From NCBI GenBank assembly GCA_016415585.1, contig CP066552.1:4679929-4743928 (forward strand): DNA of 64,000 nt, written 5' to 3'. The translations under genes were made by a program, and so were the position numbers. Shown here piece by piece: positions 8,985 to 17,297 of this stretch. Numbering within the stretch: the stretch's first letter is position 1; each line of letters starts with the position of its first letter. This stretch comes from Pectobacterium carotovorum. GTDB lineage: Bacteria > Pseudomonadota > Gammaproteobacteria > Enterobacterales > Enterobacteriaceae. Under the pieces are notes generated by a model. It was not told the DNA's origin. It ran no database searches and saw only the letters and a list, made by a program, of their open reading frames with translations.

Positions 8985-9173
8985 AACAGACTGGAAGGTG
9001 GCGAACAGGGAAAGATCGCCACAAAACACACTACGCAGGAAATTCGGTGTGCCTAATTAATAATTATCGCCGATTTATCCATCGATTTTTCTTTAGATCA
9101 CATATTAGTCTGATAATATGCATCGGTAATGCCTGATAGGTTCCCATCTTTTATCACGATCACGGAGTGAACA

Positions 9174-9917
9174 ATGACCTGCCATTTTGTCAGGTGGACA
9201 AGCACGGAAGCGCTTCCTGACTTACAAAGACTGCCCGATAGGCTCATCTCATCAACACAAGGTTTTTCAGCCAAACGCCGCGAGCGTTATCTGAAAAGTC
9301 GAGTGCTGCTGGCTGAGATGATGTTCTATTTTTTCGGCTATCCGCTGTTGCCCACGCTACTCGTGTCCCCTGAGGGACGCCCTTATTTTGCCGATCCCAA
9401 TATGCCCAATTTCAGCATCGGCTATGCAGGCAATACTATCGCCATCCTCCTGAGCGAAGAAGGCAGCGTCGGTATGGATATCGAAATCGTTCATGTCAGG
9501 CCAACGAATCAGGCCGTCCCACAGATGCAGGCACAGACACAGGCCGAACAGGCGTGGATCGACGCACAGCGCGATCCGCTGGAAGCAGCAACGCAGCTAT
9601 GCACCATCCGCCAGTCATTGATGAAAATCCCTGGCGTGAACAGCCACCCTCCCAATAACCTGAAACTCCACCCCGCCTCTGGCAGGCTGCGTTCAACCTG
9701 CACCCCCGCCGTAGAAGTGATGAGCGATGTTGATGATTACCTTGCCTGGGCCTGCGCCCATATCCCCACGCTTAACCGATTGATCATGTGGAAATACACG
9801 TCGGCAACGGGCATGAGAAAGTCGGGGGAAATTCTACAGCAGCAGCGCCAGTCTGTACGCTATATGAAATTAACCAGCCATACGATAGAAAAAGCCACCT
9901 CTACCGCCTCACAGTAG
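9174..9917 (+). CDS. Degenerate phosphopantetheinyl transferase-like protein
   Basis: A 247-residue protein related to AcpT/Sfp-type 4'-phosphopantetheinyl transferases, which activate carrier proteins. AKRRERYLKSRVLL and the region around residues 87-110 (TIAILLSEEG, VGMDIEIVHVRP) align with AcpT, and the metal-binding Asp102 and Glu104 remain. The substrate motif usually read as NLSHSG is SIGYAG (81-86), and the usual W-x-x-K-E-A motif is replaced by LCTIRQSLMK (142-151), so the catalytic Glu has become Gln. Activity is therefore doubtful. It follows the ferredoxin gene by 189 bp. The aryl polyene cluster in this window would need such an enzyme. Confidence 0.7.
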   Translation: MTCHFVRWTSTEALPDLQRLPDRLISSTQGFSAKRRERYLKSRVLLAEMMFYFFGYPLLPTLLVSPEGRPYFADPNMPNFSIGYAGNTIAILLSEEGSVGMDIEIVHVRPTNQAVPQMQAQTQAEQAWIDAQRDPLEAATQLCTIRQSLMKIPGVNSHPPNNLKLHPASGRLRSTCTPAVEVMSDVDDYLAWACAHIPTLNRLIMWKYTSATGMRKSGEILQQQRQSVRYMKLTSHTIEKATSTASQ

Positions 9918-9940
9918 CCAGCCACCTTGTCGCAGGCTGA

Positions 9941-9963
9941 GGCTCCGGGAAAGCCCCGGAGCC
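9941..9963. terminator. Hairpin between convergent genes
   Basis: A 9-bp GC-rich stem GGCTCCGGG/CCCGGAGCC with a 5-nt loop, between the ends of the transferase-like gene and adeP. No strong T run follows on either strand, so it may act as a weak bidirectional terminator. Confidence 0.5.
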
Positions 9964-9972
9964 ACGAACACA

Positions 9973-11310
9973 TTAATGCCCGTCGATAAACACGATTTTC
10001 AGCAGGAACAACAGCGCAACTACGACCACGCAAGGACTGATTTCACGCCAGCGACCCGTCGCCAACTTCATCACACAGTAAGAAATGAAGCCCAGCGCGA
10101 TCCCTTCAGTAATAGAGAAGCTGAACGGCATCATCACCGCGGTAATAAAGGCCGGTACGGCTTCCGTCAAGTCATCCCACTTCACGCGCGCCAGGCTGGA
10201 CGTCATCAATACGCCCACGTAAATCAGTGCGCCCGCGGCCGCATAGGCAGGCACCATCCCCGCCAACGGCGACAGGAAGATCACCAGCAGGAACAGCAGG
10301 CCTACAACCACAGCCGTCAGGCCGGTACGTCCACCCACAGATACGCCAGAAGAGCTTTCAATATACGCGGTAACGGAGGATGTCCCGATAAATGAACCGG
10401 CCACAGAGCTAACGCTATCGACATACAGTGCCTGCTTCATGCGCGGGAACTTACCACGAGCATCAACCAGACCGGCTTTATCCGTCACGCCAATCAGCGT
10501 ACCGGAGGAATCAAACAGGTTAACCAGCATGAAGGAGAAAATAATGCCGGACATCCCGAGGTTCAGTGCCCCAGCCAGATCAACCTGACCCACCACCGAC
10601 ATGACGCTCGGCGGCATGGAGAACACGCCAGAATACGTCACATCGCCCAGCAGCAGGCCAATTGAGGTGGTCACCACGATGGAGATCAGTACCGCGGCGT
10701 GAATATTACGTGAGGCCAGCGCCACAATAATGAAAAAGCCCAGAGCACCCAGCAGCACGCTGTGTGACGTCAGGTTACCAATCGTCACCAGCGTTTCAGG
10801 GTTAGGAACGATAATGCCGGCGTTTTTCAGGCCCATCATGGCAATGAACAGGCCGATACCGCTGGCGATACCCAAACGCAGGCTGAGCGGGATATTGGCG
10901 ATCATCCAATAGCGAATCTGGAAGATAGTCAGCAACAGGAAACCGATTGCGCCCCAGAAAATAGCACCCATCGCAACCTGCCATGGGAGACCCATCGCGC
11001 CAACAACGACAAAAGCGAAAAATGCATTCAGTCCCATTGCCGGAGCCAGCGCCACAGGCAGGTTAGCCAGCAGCCCCATCAAAATGCTGCCGAATGCCGC
11101 AATCAGACAGGTGGTCACAAAGACCGCTTTGGTATCCATCCCCGCCACGCCCAGAATCTGCGGGTTAACAAAAACGATGTAGACCATCGTCAAAAACGTC
11201 GTGAAACCGGCAATCGTTTCCGTACGTGCTGTCGTGCCGTGTTGTTTAAGTTTAAACACGCGCTCCAGCAGGCCCTGCTCGGTAGCAAGACCGGGTTGTG
11301 ATTTATTCAT
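9973..11310 (-). CDS. adeP: Adenine permease AdeP (NCS2 family)
   Basis: A 445-residue inner-membrane proton symporter for adenine. From the ATG at 11310 it has the same length as E. coli AdeP (PurP/YieG) and nearly the same signature blocks: FLTMVYIVFVNPQILG, ALAPAMGLNAFFAFVVVGAM, NLFDSSGTLIGVTDKAGL and GTSSVTAYIESSSGVSVGGR. An upstream TTG would add three residues. It is divergent from yieH, as in E. coli, which supports the call over the related hypoxanthine/guanine permeases. I could not identify a PurR box in the 256-bp gap to yieH. Confidence 0.93.
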   Translation of the reverse strand: MNKSQPGLATEQGLLERVFKLKQHGTTARTETIAGFTTFLTMVYIVFVNPQILGVAGMDTKAVFVTTCLIAAFGSILMGLLANLPVALAPAMGLNAFFAFVVVGAMGLPWQVAMGAIFWGAIGFLLLTIFQIRYWMIANIPLSLRLGIASGIGLFIAMMGLKNAGIIVPNPETLVTIGNLTSHSVLLGALGFFIIVALASRNIHAAVLISIVVTTSIGLLLGDVTYSGVFSMPPSVMSVVGQVDLAGALNLGMSGIIFSFMLVNLFDSSGTLIGVTDKAGLVDARGKFPRMKQALYVDSVSSVAGSFIGTSSVTAYIESSSGVSVGGRTGLTAVVVGLLFLLVIFLSPLAGMVPAYAAAGALIYVGVLMTSSLARVKWDDLTEAVPAFITAVMMPFSFSITEGIALGFISYCVMKLATGRWREISPCVVVVALLFLLKIVFIDGH

Positions 11311-11566
11311 TAGTAACAATCCAAAGAAGGGAATAACTGTCGTCGGGTATCCTATAACAAAACGCTGCGTTTTTACGTTGATCCCACGTTTTTTTTCATC
11401 GAATAAGAAGAACCTATTAACGTCATGGCTATTGCGCCGCCATCCCTCAATTTAAACCCCTTAATTTTATGCAAGATCGCTCTGAAAATGGCTTTGTAGG
11501 TCGCAATATCGGGTCAATTAGTTAAAGTAGGAGCTTCATCTTTTATTTCATCGATAAGGATTGGTC

Positions 11567-12238
11567 ATGCCCCGTATTGAATGCGTCTTCTTCGACTGTG
11601 ATGGCACGCTGGTTGATAGCGAAGTGCTGTGTTGCCAGGCTTATGTGAATATCTTCATCCCGTATGGGGTGAACTTATCGCTGGAGGAGGTGATAAAAAC
11701 CTACAAGGGCGTGAAGCTGTACGAGATTATTGCCCGCATCAGCCAGCAGCATGGCTTAACCGTGTCGGTAGATGATGCGGAGCGTCATTTCCGGCAAGAA
11801 GTGAAACGTCTGTTCGATGAGTTCCTGCAACCTATCGAGGGCGCACGTGAGTTAGTGCAGTCGATTACTGTCCCAATGGCCGTGGTGTCCAACGGCCCGG
11901 TCAGCAAGATGCACCATTCGCTCGGCCTGACGCACATGCTCGATCTGTTTGGCGACCATCTCTACAGCGGCTACGATCTGAAAAAATGGAAACCCGACCC
12001 GGCGGTGCTGTATCACGCTGCCGAGCAGTTACAGCTTCCCATCGAACACTGCATTCTGGTTGAAGATTCCTCTGCTGGTGTACAGGCAGGCATTGCTGCG
12101 GGCATTCCGGTGTTCTATTACTGCGCCGATCCCCATAACCAACCGATCCATCACCCGCTGGTCACGATGTTCGACGATATGCGCGAACTGCCGCAAATCT
12201 GGCGCGAAAAAGGCTGGAACATAACTGCGCAGGAATAA
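11567..12238 (+). CDS. yieH: HAD-family phosphatase YieH (6-phosphogluconate phosphatase)
   Basis: A 223-residue HAD hydrolase. Motif I is FFDCDGTLVDSE (nucleophile Asp plus acid Asp), motif II is VVSNGP, motif III is the Lys in KKWKPDPAV, and motif IV is LVEDSSAG. E. coli YieH hydrolyses 6-phosphogluconate and other sugar phosphates in the cytoplasm. Start at the ATG at 11567, with aagga upstream; an in-frame TTG two codons earlier is less likely. The divergent adeP neighbour is conserved with E. coli. Confidence 0.9.
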   Translation: MPRIECVFFDCDGTLVDSEVLCCQAYVNIFIPYGVNLSLEEVIKTYKGVKLYEIIARISQQHGLTVSVDDAERHFRQEVKRLFDEFLQPIEGARELVQSITVPMAVVSNGPVSKMHHSLGLTHMLDLFGDHLYSGYDLKKWKPDPAVLYHAAEQLQLPIEHCILVEDSSAGVQAGIAAGIPVFYYCADPHNQPIHHPLVTMFDDMRELPQIWREKGWNITAQE

Positions 12239-12295
12239 ACCACCAAAAGGCAGTTTGAGGTTACTGACAAAGGTCACCGAGCGGGAGTAACGGAT

Positions 12296-12358
12296 AGATC
12301 GTAAAGACGCTGCAAGTACATCCATGTAAGCTCGAATTGCGCCATCCCTGGCGCAAAC
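12296..12358. repeat. Possible interspersed intergenic repeat with hairpin
   Basis: The stretch begins with gtaaagacgctgcaagtaca and ends in an 8-bp hairpin TTGCGCCA/TGGCGCAA with loop TCCC. It resembles short palindromic repeats scattered between genes in soft-rot enterobacteria. It lies between the ends of yieH and the ABC permease and may also act as a terminator. A genome-wide copy count is needed to confirm the repeat. Confidence 0.45.
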
Positions 12359-12425
12359 GCTTTACTCTTCTATTCCGTTAATCCCGTTTTTGTTCTGCAA
12401 ATAGGTTTGTCGACAATCCGCATCC

Positions 12426-13154
12426 TCAGGCTGGCTTATTCCGCCACCACAGCAAACGCCGTTTCGGCTGCTTTTCCTGCTGGTTAAAACGGGCGTTAAC
12501 CCCGTTCGCCAGCAGCTCCAGCGACAGACAAAACACAAAGTAGACCAGCGCGACAAACAGGAAAACCTCCATCGGGTAGACCATGCTGCGGTTATTGACC
12601 TGCGTAGCAAGAAACGTCAGCTCGCCAACTCCGACAATGTAGGCCAGTGAGGTATCTTTAATCAGAGAAATCCATTGGTTGATGAAGGAAGGCACCATCA
12701 TCCGCAGCGCCTGCGGCAGCACTATCTGCCATAACACCTGCCAGCGGCTTAGCCCCAGCGAGAGTCCAGCCTGCCACTGGCCGCGCCCGATGGCGACAAT
12801 ACCGGCCTTCACACCATGCGCCAGATACGCCGAGGCGATCAGCGCCAGTGCACAAACCACGGTAGTAATTTCAGGGATATCGACGCCAAAAACGATCGGC
12901 AGCAGGAAGTACGTCCAGAAAATCAGCATGATGACGGGAATCGCCCGGAAGAACCCCAGTATCATCGCCAACAGTGCACTCCACCAGCCTCGGGACATCG
13001 CTAGCGCCACGCCTAAAATCGTACCCAATATGGCAGACGCTATGCCCGCCAGCAGGCTCATCACCAGCGTCAGCGCCGCGCCACCCAGCGGGCCATCTGG
13101 GAACGTTCCCCACATCAAATAGTCGATGTTATCGGTGATAACGGTAAAATCCAT
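12426..13154 (-). CDS. Polar amino-acid ABC permease (second subunit)
   Basis: A 242-residue inner-membrane permease of the HisM/GlnP group. The EAA loop that docks an ATPase reads GLSLGLSRWQVLWQIVLPQALR-like at about residues 145-165, with membrane helices on both sides. It begins 1 nt after the stop of the first permease, so the two form a heterodimeric channel. The C-terminus is rich in Arg and Lys (KQPKRRLLWWRNKP). No ATPase gene follows; the next gene is convergent yieH. Confidence 0.88.
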   Translation of the reverse strand: MDFTVITDNIDYLMWGTFPDGPLGGAALTLVMSLLAGIASAILGTILGVALAMSRGWWSALLAMILGFFRAIPVIMLIFWTYFLLPIVFGVDIPEITTVVCALALIASAYLAHGVKAGIVAIGRGQWQAGLSLGLSRWQVLWQIVLPQALRMMVPSFINQWISLIKDTSLAYIVGVGELTFLATQVNNRSMVYPMEVFLFVALVYFVFCLSLELLANGVNARFNQQEKQPKRRLLWWRNKPA

Positions 13155-13155
13155 C

Positions 13156-13899
13156 TTAGTGTCTCTCCGCCAGACTGCGCTGCTGACGCCACATGCCCCA
13201 GCCTTCCATCACCGCAATAATCATGATGTACAACACCGTCGCCACACCAAATGCCTGAAACGTACGCAGGGTTTCCGTCTCTACCTGACGCGACGCGTAG
13301 GACAATTCAGCAACACCAATCGCCATCGTCAACGACGAGTTCTTAACGATATTCATGTACTGCCCAAGCAGCGGCGGCAGGGCGATTTTTAGCGCCTGTG
13401 GCAACACCACATAACGCATGGATTGGAAACCAGTTAACCCCAAAGCATGCGCGGCATACTTCTGCCCGCGTGCTACGCCGCGAATACCGGAGCGGATCTC
13501 CTCCGCAATAAACGCACTGGAGTAGAGCGTCAACCCTGCCAAGCCCGCCAGAAACTCAAAAGAAGGCCATGCCAGCGTCGTACCCAGCAGCGAAATGGCA
13601 TGGGAGGTATTCAGCCATTGCATCATCTCTGAGGGAAAAAGCTGCCCGGCGCCGAAATACCAGAAAAATAGCTGCACCAGCAGCGGTGTATTACGAAATA
13701 GCGAGCTATACGCCACAACAACGCCACGCAGTACACGAATCTGGCTGTCTCTGACCGCCGCCAACAGAAAACCCAACACCGTAGACAGAACGATCGTACT
13801 TAGGGAAAGACCCAGCGTGATCAGGAAACCGTGCCACAGCCAGATGAGGTATTGAGGAGCCAACAGCCACGACTCAAGCGATTGCAGCGCCGTATCCAT
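13156..13899 (-). CDS. Polar amino-acid ABC permease (first subunit)
   Basis: A 247-residue inner-membrane permease of the same family. It has the typical segment SSLFRNTPLLVQLFFWYFG and the EAA loop ALGLTGFQSMRYVVLPQALK, which contacts the ATPase. It lies between the binding-protein gene and the second permease. A hairpin upstream (13946-13965) separates it from the binding-protein gene and may lower its expression relative to the binding protein. The substrate is probably a polar or acidic amino acid, judged only from family membership. Confidence 0.88.
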   Translation of the reverse strand: MDTALQSLESWLLAPQYLIWLWHGFLITLGLSLSTIVLSTVLGFLLAAVRDSQIRVLRGVVVAYSSLFRNTPLLVQLFFWYFGAGQLFPSEMMQWLNTSHAISLLGTTLAWPSFEFLAGLAGLTLYSSAFIAEEIRSGIRGVARGQKYAAHALGLTGFQSMRYVVLPQALKIALPPLLGQYMNIVKNSSLTMAIGVAELSYASRQVETETLRTFQAFGVATVLYIMIIAVMEGWGMWRQQRSLAERH

Positions 13900-13945
13900 G
13901 CGTTTTATCTCTCTTTGTCATTATTACGAGGTACAAATAGAAATG

Positions 13946-13965
13946 CCCTCTGCATGCAGAGGGCT
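13946..13965 (-). terminator. Intercistronic palindrome after the binding-protein gene
   Basis: A perfect 20-bp palindrome with arms GCCCTCTGCA/TGCAGAGGGC, between the stop of the binding-protein gene and the permease start. On the minus strand it is followed by atttctattt. Such hairpins often give partial termination or stabilise the upstream message so that more binding protein is made. Confidence 0.65.
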
Positions 13966-13993
13966 GAGATCATAGCACTGAAGGCGTCAGCTA

Positions 13994-14830
13994 TCAGGAT
14001 TTAGGTTGTTGATCCAGCGGGGCAAAGGTGAAGTCGCCACGCGGCTGGGATGATTTCGTGCTCGGCCCGAACCAGCGATCGTAAATCGTCTTCGCTTCAC
14101 CCTGTTTTTCCAGGTTAATCAGCGTGTCGTTAATTTTCGTCGTCAGACGCTCTTCGCCCTTCGGAATCCCGACGCCCTGATACTCTTTGGTAATGCTGAA
14201 CGGAGAGATTTCAAACTCAGCCTTCTGTGCATCAGGCACGTTAGCCAGCAGGCCGACCAGTTTGGCATCATCCTGCGTGATGGCCTGAACGTTGCCGTTA
14301 CGCAGCGCAGCGAAAGCCAGCGGCGTATCGTCGTAGGAAATCACTTTGGCTGTCGGGTAATGCTCGCGCAGGGTAATCTCCTGCACGGTGCCTTTATCCG
14401 CGCCGATGCGCAGCGTTTTGATGTCTTCCGGCGTTTTCAGCACGCCTTTACGGGCGATGAATTTTTGCCCGGTAGCGAAGTAAGGAATACTAAAGTTAAC
14501 CTGCTTGGCACGCTCATCGGTAATGGTGAAGTTCGCGGCGATCAGATCGACTTTCTGCGAACTTAACAAAGGAATACGGTTAGCGGGGTTAGTCGCGCGC
14601 AGCTCAACCTTTACGCCCAGCGCCTTACCAATTGCCTCAGCGATATCCACGTCATAACCCACCAGCTTTTTGCTCTGCGGATCGACATAGCCAAACGGCG
14701 GATTACTGTCGAAGACGGCAATTTTCACCACACCCGCCTTCTGAATGTCATCTAATTTATCTGCCTGTGCAGCACCAGAAACGGAAGCCAACCCGGCCAA
14801 TAAAGTCACTGTCAAAATCTGCTTTTTCAT
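13994..14830 (-). CDS. Periplasmic amino-acid-binding protein of ABC importer
   Basis: A 278-residue secreted protein. A Sec signal peptide (MKKQILTVTLLAGLASVSGA, cut near AQA-DK) is followed by a family 3 solute-binding domain: VKIAVFDSNPPFGYVD, KLVGYDVDIAEAIGKALG, ANFTITDERAKQVNFSIPYF. The pattern resembles PEB1- and glutamine/glutamate-binding proteins. It is the first gene of the importer operon with two permeases downstream. The ligand cannot be fixed from sequence alone; a polar amino acid is most likely. Confidence 0.88.
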   Translation of the reverse strand: MKKQILTVTLLAGLASVSGAAQADKLDDIQKAGVVKIAVFDSNPPFGYVDPQSKKLVGYDVDIAEAIGKALGVKVELRATNPANRIPLLSSQKVDLIAANFTITDERAKQVNFSIPYFATGQKFIARKGVLKTPEDIKTLRIGADKGTVQEITLREHYPTAKVISYDDTPLAFAALRNGNVQAITQDDAKLVGLLANVPDAQKAEFEISPFSITKEYQGVGIPKGEERLTTKINDTLINLEKQGEAKTIYDRWFGPSTKSSQPRGDFTFAPLDQQPKS

Positions 14831-15046
14831 TCCCTGCCCCTTAATTATTGGTGTATTAACAGCAGGCTATCAGCAGGGCGAAAACGCGGGAAATAACATA
14901 AATAGCTATAATATAACCTTATGTTACTTCAGTATTCTGGCAGATTATCCTGATTCAAGTACAGCTAGGTAGAGTGATGGAAAGCGACAGGAAATCTCCT
15001 ATTCAGACTTTTTCGGAAGAGATAACGGCAGCCAGGCACAGTATTA

Positions 15047-15706
15047 CTACGGTTTAAGTGTAAGGAGCGGGAGCAGCATCTGATTGTTTTGCATCCACTC
15101 AACCGAATGTTCGCACCGATATGCAATAATTCTTTTTATCGTTGCGAAATCATCCAGCAGGTTCCGGTTGATTATAGGTTCATGATGAGCAATGCGGTTG
15201 CGCAGTTTTCTCACAGTTTCTAAATCACTATAGAGATTCTGACGCAGCTGCGCGGCACTCAGGCCCTGAGCGACGGCATGAGGGAAAGCGGTTAGTATGT
15301 GATTGTTCCATAAGCGAGTATCAAATCTTCCGGTCAGCATTTTTTGCCAGAAAACAAACTTTAGTTCAGGGATAACTTTTCCCGTCGTTGGCTGATTTCG
15401 TCGCCCACTAATCAGATCATCTTTTGGCTTATAGCCATGGATAGGGATCGGTAGGCTTCGCTCAAAACCAATGGACCAAGGCCATCTGTCCCCGTATACC
15501 GTTTCAATGACTTCAGAAATAGCATTGCGCGTGAGGACTTCGCACACATGAAGAGGAACAAAAAAAGCGGCTGATATTTGCGCATTCCACATATAAAGCT
15601 TTAAGGCTTTTTCTGTCTGAGGCAAGCCAGTCGCTCCACCGACGATATTTTCATACGTGCCTATTCTGGCCGCAGAGAGGCTATCCTTTATGCTGTTTGA
15701 CGACAT
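15047..15706 (-). CDS. Abi-like protein with HEPN motif
   Basis: A 219-residue cytoplasmic protein resembling the Abi (AbiD/AbiF-like) family. The main landmark is RNRIAHHEPI near residues 169-178, which fits the R-x4-6-H motif of HEPN ribonuclease domains (here R-NRIA-H). Abi-family proteins of this kind are linked to phage defence by abortive infection, but many are untested. Start at the ATG at 15706, nine bases after AAGGA; a TTG two codons earlier is the alternative. It is a single gene with no antitoxin partner visible, flanked by the ABC importer and a decayed VOC gene. Confidence 0.72.
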   Translation of the reverse strand: MSSNSIKDSLSAARIGTYENIVGGATGLPQTEKALKLYMWNAQISAAFFVPLHVCEVLTRNAISEVIETVYGDRWPWSIGFERSLPIPIHGYKPKDDLISGRRNQPTTGKVIPELKFVFWQKMLTGRFDTRLWNNHILTAFPHAVAQGLSAAQLRQNLYSDLETVRKLRNRIAHHEPIINRNLLDDFATIKRIIAYRCEHSVEWMQNNQMLLPLLTLKP

Positions 15707-15790
15707 CGTCAATCATCCTTATACTGATCTCACTAGCCACGGGACTTGTTAGCAGTAATGCTTCCCCCCGAGGACAACAGAAGTAGATAT

Positions 15791-15826
15791 ACGACAAAGG
15801 CTCGCCATATGGTGAGCCTTTGTCGT
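15791..15826. terminator. Long hairpin between Abi-like gene and VOC remnant
   Basis: A 16-bp stem with one G-T-type mismatch: ACGACAAAGGCTCGCC on the left and GGTGAGCCTTTGTCGT on the right, with loop ATAT. No strong T run follows. It could be a terminator or the scar of an older insertion. Confidence 0.55.
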
Positions 15827-15894
15827 TCTTATGCTAGTCCGAATGAGCTAGCCTATGCACTTATTTACCATAAGCCTGTAAAGCGCTGTCAAGG

Positions 15895-16027
15895 TTATCC
15901 GCACCGCCGGTTCTGGATGACAACCCTGTACCCATCATGATCCCGAAAAGTCACACCATCTTTATCCCAGTAAGGGTTGAACGAGCTGACTCTGACAAAC
16001 CCAGCCTCATCCATTCTTGAACATGCT
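15895..16027 (-). pseudogene. C-terminal remnant of a VOC (glyoxalase/bleomycin-resistance) protein
   Basis: In the minus frame ending at the TAA at 15895-15897, the sequence reads MDEAGFVRVSSFNPYWDKDG followed by VTFRDHDGYRVVIQNRRCG. The pattern NPYWxxxGxTFxDxDGYRVV is the usual last strand pair of VOC-superfamily proteins. The expected N-terminal part is absent because the frame runs directly into the end of the ydcO gene. It is therefore a 5'-truncated relic, too short to fold as a full domain. Confidence 0.75.
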
Positions 16028-17206
16028 CTAACTATTTTCCCTTACTGACAGAATAAACCAGGTCATCATCCCCCCGATTAGCCCCCAAAATGCCGCGCCA
16101 ATTCCCCACAGCGTCAGCCCAGAGGCGGTGATCAGGAAAGTAATGACCGCAGCATCGCGCTGCTTTTCATCCAGCAACGCGCGATACAGGCTGCCTGAAA
16201 TCGTGCTGAGCAGCGCCAAACCGGCGATAGCGTGAATCAGCGGCTGCGGTAGCGCCATGAAAAGCTGCCCGATTGATCCGCCAAAAGCGCCCGCCAGCAG
16301 ATAAAAGCCACCGGCAGCAACGGCAGCAAGATAGCGTTTCTTCGGATCGGGATGTACATCCGGCCCCATACAGATCGCGGCGGTAATCGCGGCGATACAG
16401 ACGGAAAAGCCACCGAACGGCGTCAAAACCAGCGCGATTAATGCGGTAATGGTAATCAGCGGTGATATGGAAACCTGATAGCCAGCGGCTTTCAGCGTGG
16501 CAACGCCCGGCGCGTTCTGCGACGCCATCGTGACAATGAAAAATGGAATACCGACACCCAACAGAGACGCCCATGAAAAATGTGGCGTAATAAATTCCGG
16601 TACGGCGAACACCAGCGGCGAATCAGAAACCACAATTTGTCCGCGAAATAAGGCTAGCAGCAGGCCAGCAAGCAGCGTCAACACAATGGCAAAGCGCGGC
16701 AGCAGCCGACGGCTGAGCAAATAGGTTATGCACATCGCAAAAGCTAGCCAGAAATCGTGTTGCAGGGAAAGAAAGGCATCCGCGCCAAAGCGCAGCAAAA
16801 TCCCCGCCAGCATCGCAGCAGAAATAGCGTGTGGTATCACATTCATCAGGCGGGCAAAGAGGCCAGTGATCCCACAGATAAAAATAAGCGCAGAGGCAAA
16901 CAGGAACACGCCGATCGCCTCATTGATCGAGGTGCCCGGCAGGCTGGTGACCAGCAGCGCCGCCCCCGGCGTTGACCAGGCCGCCAGTATCGGCGCGCGG
17001 TAATACAGCGACAGGCTAATAGACGCCAGCCCTTGGGCAATCCCCAGCATGCTTAACCAGCCGCCGATCTGCACCGCACTGGCACCCGCCGCTTCCGCTG
17101 CCTGAAAAATGATGGCGGCCGAGCTGGTGTAGCCCACCAGCACCGCAACGAAGCCAGCGATGAGGGTCGAAAAGGTGACATCTTTTAGCGCAAATGACGC
17201 AGGCAT
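16028..17206 (-). CDS. ydcO: BenE/YdcO-family membrane transporter
   Basis: A 392-residue polytopic inner-membrane protein of the BenE family (benzoate:proton symporter-like). Typical blocks are FVAVLVGYTSSAAIIFQAA, LYYRAPILAAWSTPGAALL, GVGIPFFIVTMASQNAPG and LTPFGGFSVCIAAITAAICM. It is divergent from an XRE-cupin regulator, the same pair as E. coli ydcO/sutR (ydcN). The substrate of YdcO itself is not established. The gap holds two strong palindromes, so repression by the neighbour is likely. Confidence 0.88.
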   Translation of the reverse strand: MPASFALKDVTFSTLIAGFVAVLVGYTSSAAIIFQAAEAAGASAVQIGGWLSMLGIAQGLASISLSLYYRAPILAAWSTPGAALLVTSLPGTSINEAIGVFLFASALIFICGITGLFARLMNVIPHAISAAMLAGILLRFGADAFLSLQHDFWLAFAMCITYLLSRRLLPRFAIVLTLLAGLLLALFRGQIVVSDSPLVFAVPEFITPHFSWASLLGVGIPFFIVTMASQNAPGVATLKAAGYQVSISPLITITALIALVLTPFGGFSVCIAAITAAICMGPDVHPDPKKRYLAAVAAGGFYLLAGAFGGSIGQLFMALPQPLIHAIAGLALLSTISGSLYRALLDEKQRDAAVITFLITASGLTLWGIGAAFWGLIGGMMTWFILSVRENS

Positions 17207-17226
17207 GGTATACCTTCATTCTTATC

Positions 17227-17279
17227 GTGCGTTATAACGCACAGAAAGCGTTAACATAGCAGCGTGCGCTATAACGCAC
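17227..17279. promoter_or_regulatory. Pair of palindromic operators for the XRE-cupin regulator
   Basis: GTGCGTTATAACGCAC (17227-17242) is a perfect 16-bp palindrome, and GTGCGCTATAACGCAC (17264-17279) is the same site with one change. They are 37 bp apart, centre to centre, and fill most of the ydcO/regulator gap. Their identity and placement point to a dimeric helix-turn-helix regulator controlling both genes. Confidence 0.85.
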
Positions 17280-17297
17280 AAGCAGGAGCCAATATTG

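Noticed and set aside
11311..11566. PurR box upstream of adeP
   Set aside because: The stretch aaaacgctgcgttttt is only weakly like the PurR palindrome.
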